Source of the DNA: Ruminococcus flavefaciens
Lineage (GTDB): Bacteria; Bacillota_A; Clostridia; Oscillospirales; Ruminococcaceae
Assembly: GCA_004556875.1 (NCBI GenBank)
Contig: SFFP01000082.1
Span: 1 to 7,535 of the forward strand
Direction: 5' to 3'
Length of the DNA: 7,535 nt
Shown here: piece after piece, positions 6,775 through 7,535 of the stretch
Layout of the letters: each line of letters opens with the position of its first letter
Position numbering within the stretch: position 1 is the first letter of the stretch
Made by a program: the position numbers and the translations under genes
Notes under the pieces: model-generated
Seen by the model: the letters and a program-made list of their open reading frames with translations, nothing else
Told to the model about the DNA's origin: nothing
Database searches by the model: none

Positions 6775-6806
6775 AGCAGGTCACTGATAAACGGCGGCCT
6801 GCTTTT
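6775..6806 (+). terminator. Probable intrinsic terminator of the ABC-F gene
   Basis: AGCAGGTC (6775-6782) pairs with GGCCTGCT (6796-6803), 8 pairs with one T-G, around a 13-nt loop. A short T tract (6803-6806) follows, then CAGTTGTT. It starts 7 nt after the stop codon. The weak T tract lowers confidence. Confidence 0.68.
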
Positions 6807-6986
6807 CAGTTGTTAAGTGTTTTAAGCACCAAAAGCGCAAAAAAATACTAATAAATGGGCAGAAATAATCACAATTATCACATTTGTGCTATGTCATGAT
6901 TTTTTTCGTTTTAGTAAGCAGGTGAAAAAATATACGACTTCAAATACTCAAACACACAAAAAAGTGGTAAAATCATGTGCATAATT

Positions 6987-6998
6987 GTGCAAAAGCAC
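6987..6998. repeat. Perfect 4-bp-arm palindrome GTGC-AAAA-GCAC
   Basis: A small hairpin or protein-binding site about 40 nt upstream of the xylanase -35 box. ATGTGC (6975-6980) and GCACAT (6995-7000) offer an alternative, overlapping inverted pair. A second small palindrome, CTGT-TAGT-ACAG, sits at 7010-7021. Function is unknown. Confidence 0.35.
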
Positions 6999-7038
6999 AT
7001 CAAAATCTACTGTTAGTACAGAATAAGCAAATTTTGAC

Positions 7039-7067
7039 TTGAACAATTCATAGAAAAGTAATAAAAT
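7039..7067 (+). promoter_or_regulatory. Probable promoter of the xylanase gene
   Basis: -35 TTGAAC (7039-7044), a 17-nt spacer, and -10 TAAAAT (7062-7067). An overlapping -35, TTGACT (7034-7039), would need a 19-nt spacer to TAATAA (7059-7064). The predicted start is near 7074, leaving a leader of about 114 nt. Confidence 0.55.
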
Positions 7068-7084
7068 GTAAATGTAAGAAGTGA

Positions 7085-7123
7085 CGCAAAAGTATGACAT
7101 TTTAATATGACATTGCTTTTGCG
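7085..7123 (+). promoter_or_regulatory. Hairpin in the xylanase leader with a repeated loop
   Basis: CGCAAAAG (7085-7092) and CTTTTGCG (7116-7123) form a perfect 8-bp stem in the predicted 5' leader. The 23-nt loop contains TATGACATT twice (7093-7101 and 7106-7114), 13 bp apart. CTTTTCT follows the stem, a weak T tract. It could be an attenuator, an mRNA-stabilising hairpin or a protein-binding site. Confidence 0.45.
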
Positions 7124-7170
7124 CTTTTCTGTAATTGTAAAGAAATCGAAATCATTTATCACTGCATGAA

Positions 7171-7177
7171 AGCGAGG
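7171..7177 (+). promoter_or_regulatory. Ribosome binding site of the xylanase gene
   Basis: AGCGAGG lies 10 nt before ATG 7188. An in-frame ATG at 7179 is only 1 nt from the site, too close to be used, so 7188 is preferred although the spacing is a little long. Confidence 0.6.
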
Positions 7178-7187
7178 TATGATCGAC

Positions 7188-7535
7188 ATGAAAAAGAATG
7201 GCTTCAAAAGATTTGTCAGCGCAGGCATCACCGCACTGATGGTCGCTGCAAGCATTCCGTCAGTTCCATCTGTAGTTGCCAATGCTGCTGACCAGCAGCA
7301 GAGAGGCAACATCGGCGGATACGACTACGAAATGTGGAATCAGAACTACACAGGTAATGTTTCAATGCAGCCCGGTGCCGGTTCATTCACCTGCTCATGG
7401 AGCGGAATTGAAAACTTCCTGGCTCGTATGGGCAAAAACTACGACAGCAAGAAGCAGAATTACAAGAGCATAGGTAAGGACATCACACTTACTTATGATG
7501 TTGAGTACAAACCACAGGGAAATTCTTATATGTGC
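7188..7535 (+). CDS. Secreted GH11 endo-1,4-beta-xylanase, N-terminal part, cut by window end
   Basis: The frame is open for 116 codons to the window edge. Residues 1-34 are a signal peptide (MKKNGFKR, a hydrophobic core, then VANAA before Asp35). From about residue 44 the sequence follows the N-terminal beta-strands of GH11: YDYEMWNQNYTGNVSMQPG, then GSFTCSWSGIENFLARMGKNY, matching the family pattern of GTFSCxWSNxxNFLxRxG. GH11 enzymes cut the xylan backbone with a retaining mechanism. Both catalytic glutamates lie further on and are not visible, so activity cannot be judged. Ruminococcus GH11 enzymes often carry further catalytic modules, CBMs or dockerins downstream, which cannot be seen here. 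It has its own promoter and a structured leader. Secretion fits the dockerin enzyme upstream, as both act on hemicellulose. Confidence 0.9.
   Translation, partial: MKKNGFKRFVSAGITALMVAASIPSVPSVVANAADQQQRGNIGGYDYEMWNQNYTGNVSMQPGAGSFTCSWSGIENFLARMGKNYDSKKQNYKSIGKDITLTYDVEYKPQGNSYMC

Larger units (their letters stand above)
6769..7187. other. Intergenic region between the ABC-F and xylanase genes
   Basis: These 419 nt have no supported gene. They hold the ABC-F terminator (6775-6806), a direct repeat of ATCACA (6868-6873 and 6877-6882), and a T-run at 6900-6906 with no good stem before it. Perfect small palindromes occur at 6987-6998 and 7010-7021. The xylanase promoter is at 7039-7067 and a leader hairpin at 7085-7123. 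The DNA is strongly AT-rich. Confidence 0.65.

Noticed and set aside
6868..6906. T-run after 6900 as a terminator
   Set aside because: No stem directly precedes it; CACAA/TTGTG lies too far upstream and is only 5 bp.
1..7535. CRISPR array, tRNA, rRNA, insertion sequence, phage genes
   Set aside because: None seen. The only regular repeats are the coding LRR units, and no transposase or integrase motifs are present.

Overview
The window looks like a plant-fibre-degrading Ruminococcus close to R. flavefaciens. This is inferred from a secreted dockerin-bearing arabinofuranosidase, the start of a secreted GH11 xylanase, a BspA-type leucine-rich-repeat surface protein, Firmicutes-style promoters and ribosome sites, and moderate base composition with AT-rich spacers. 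No species-specific marker is present, so the name is a best guess.

Layout. Positions 1-1052 (minus strand) hold the N-terminal 350 residues of a secreted protein built of 26-residue BspA/DUF285 repeats; its 3' end lies outside the window. Positions 1053-1694 are a long divergent control region. A minus-strand promoter (1400-1428) gives the repeat protein a leader of about 340 nt containing a terminator-like hairpin and possible competing pairings. A plus-strand promoter (1610-1639) serves the next gene, and inverted repeats lie between the two. Positions 1695-4943 (plus) encode a 1082-residue secreted enzyme of the DUF1680 group (GH127/GH146 beta-L-arabinofuranosidases) with two accessory beta domains and a C-terminal dockerin. 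A strong intrinsic terminator follows at 5032-5064. Positions 5215-6768 (plus) encode a 517-residue ABC-F ATPase with its own extended -10 promoter and a probable terminator. Positions 6769-7187 are a 419-nt spacer with several small hairpins and a promoter. Positions 7188-7535 (plus) are the first 116 codons of a secreted GH11 xylanase, cut by the window edge before its catalytic glutamates.

How they fit together. The dockerin enzyme and the xylanase both act outside the cell on plant cell wall: arabinose removal and xylan backbone cleavage. The repeat protein is probably surface-exposed and could serve adhesion. The ABC-F protein is a cytoplasmic translation factor and is probably an unrelated neighbour. 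Each gene appears to have its own promoter, so this is a set of single transcription units rather than an operon. The least explained parts are the two non-coding regions, above all the leader of the repeat-protein gene.
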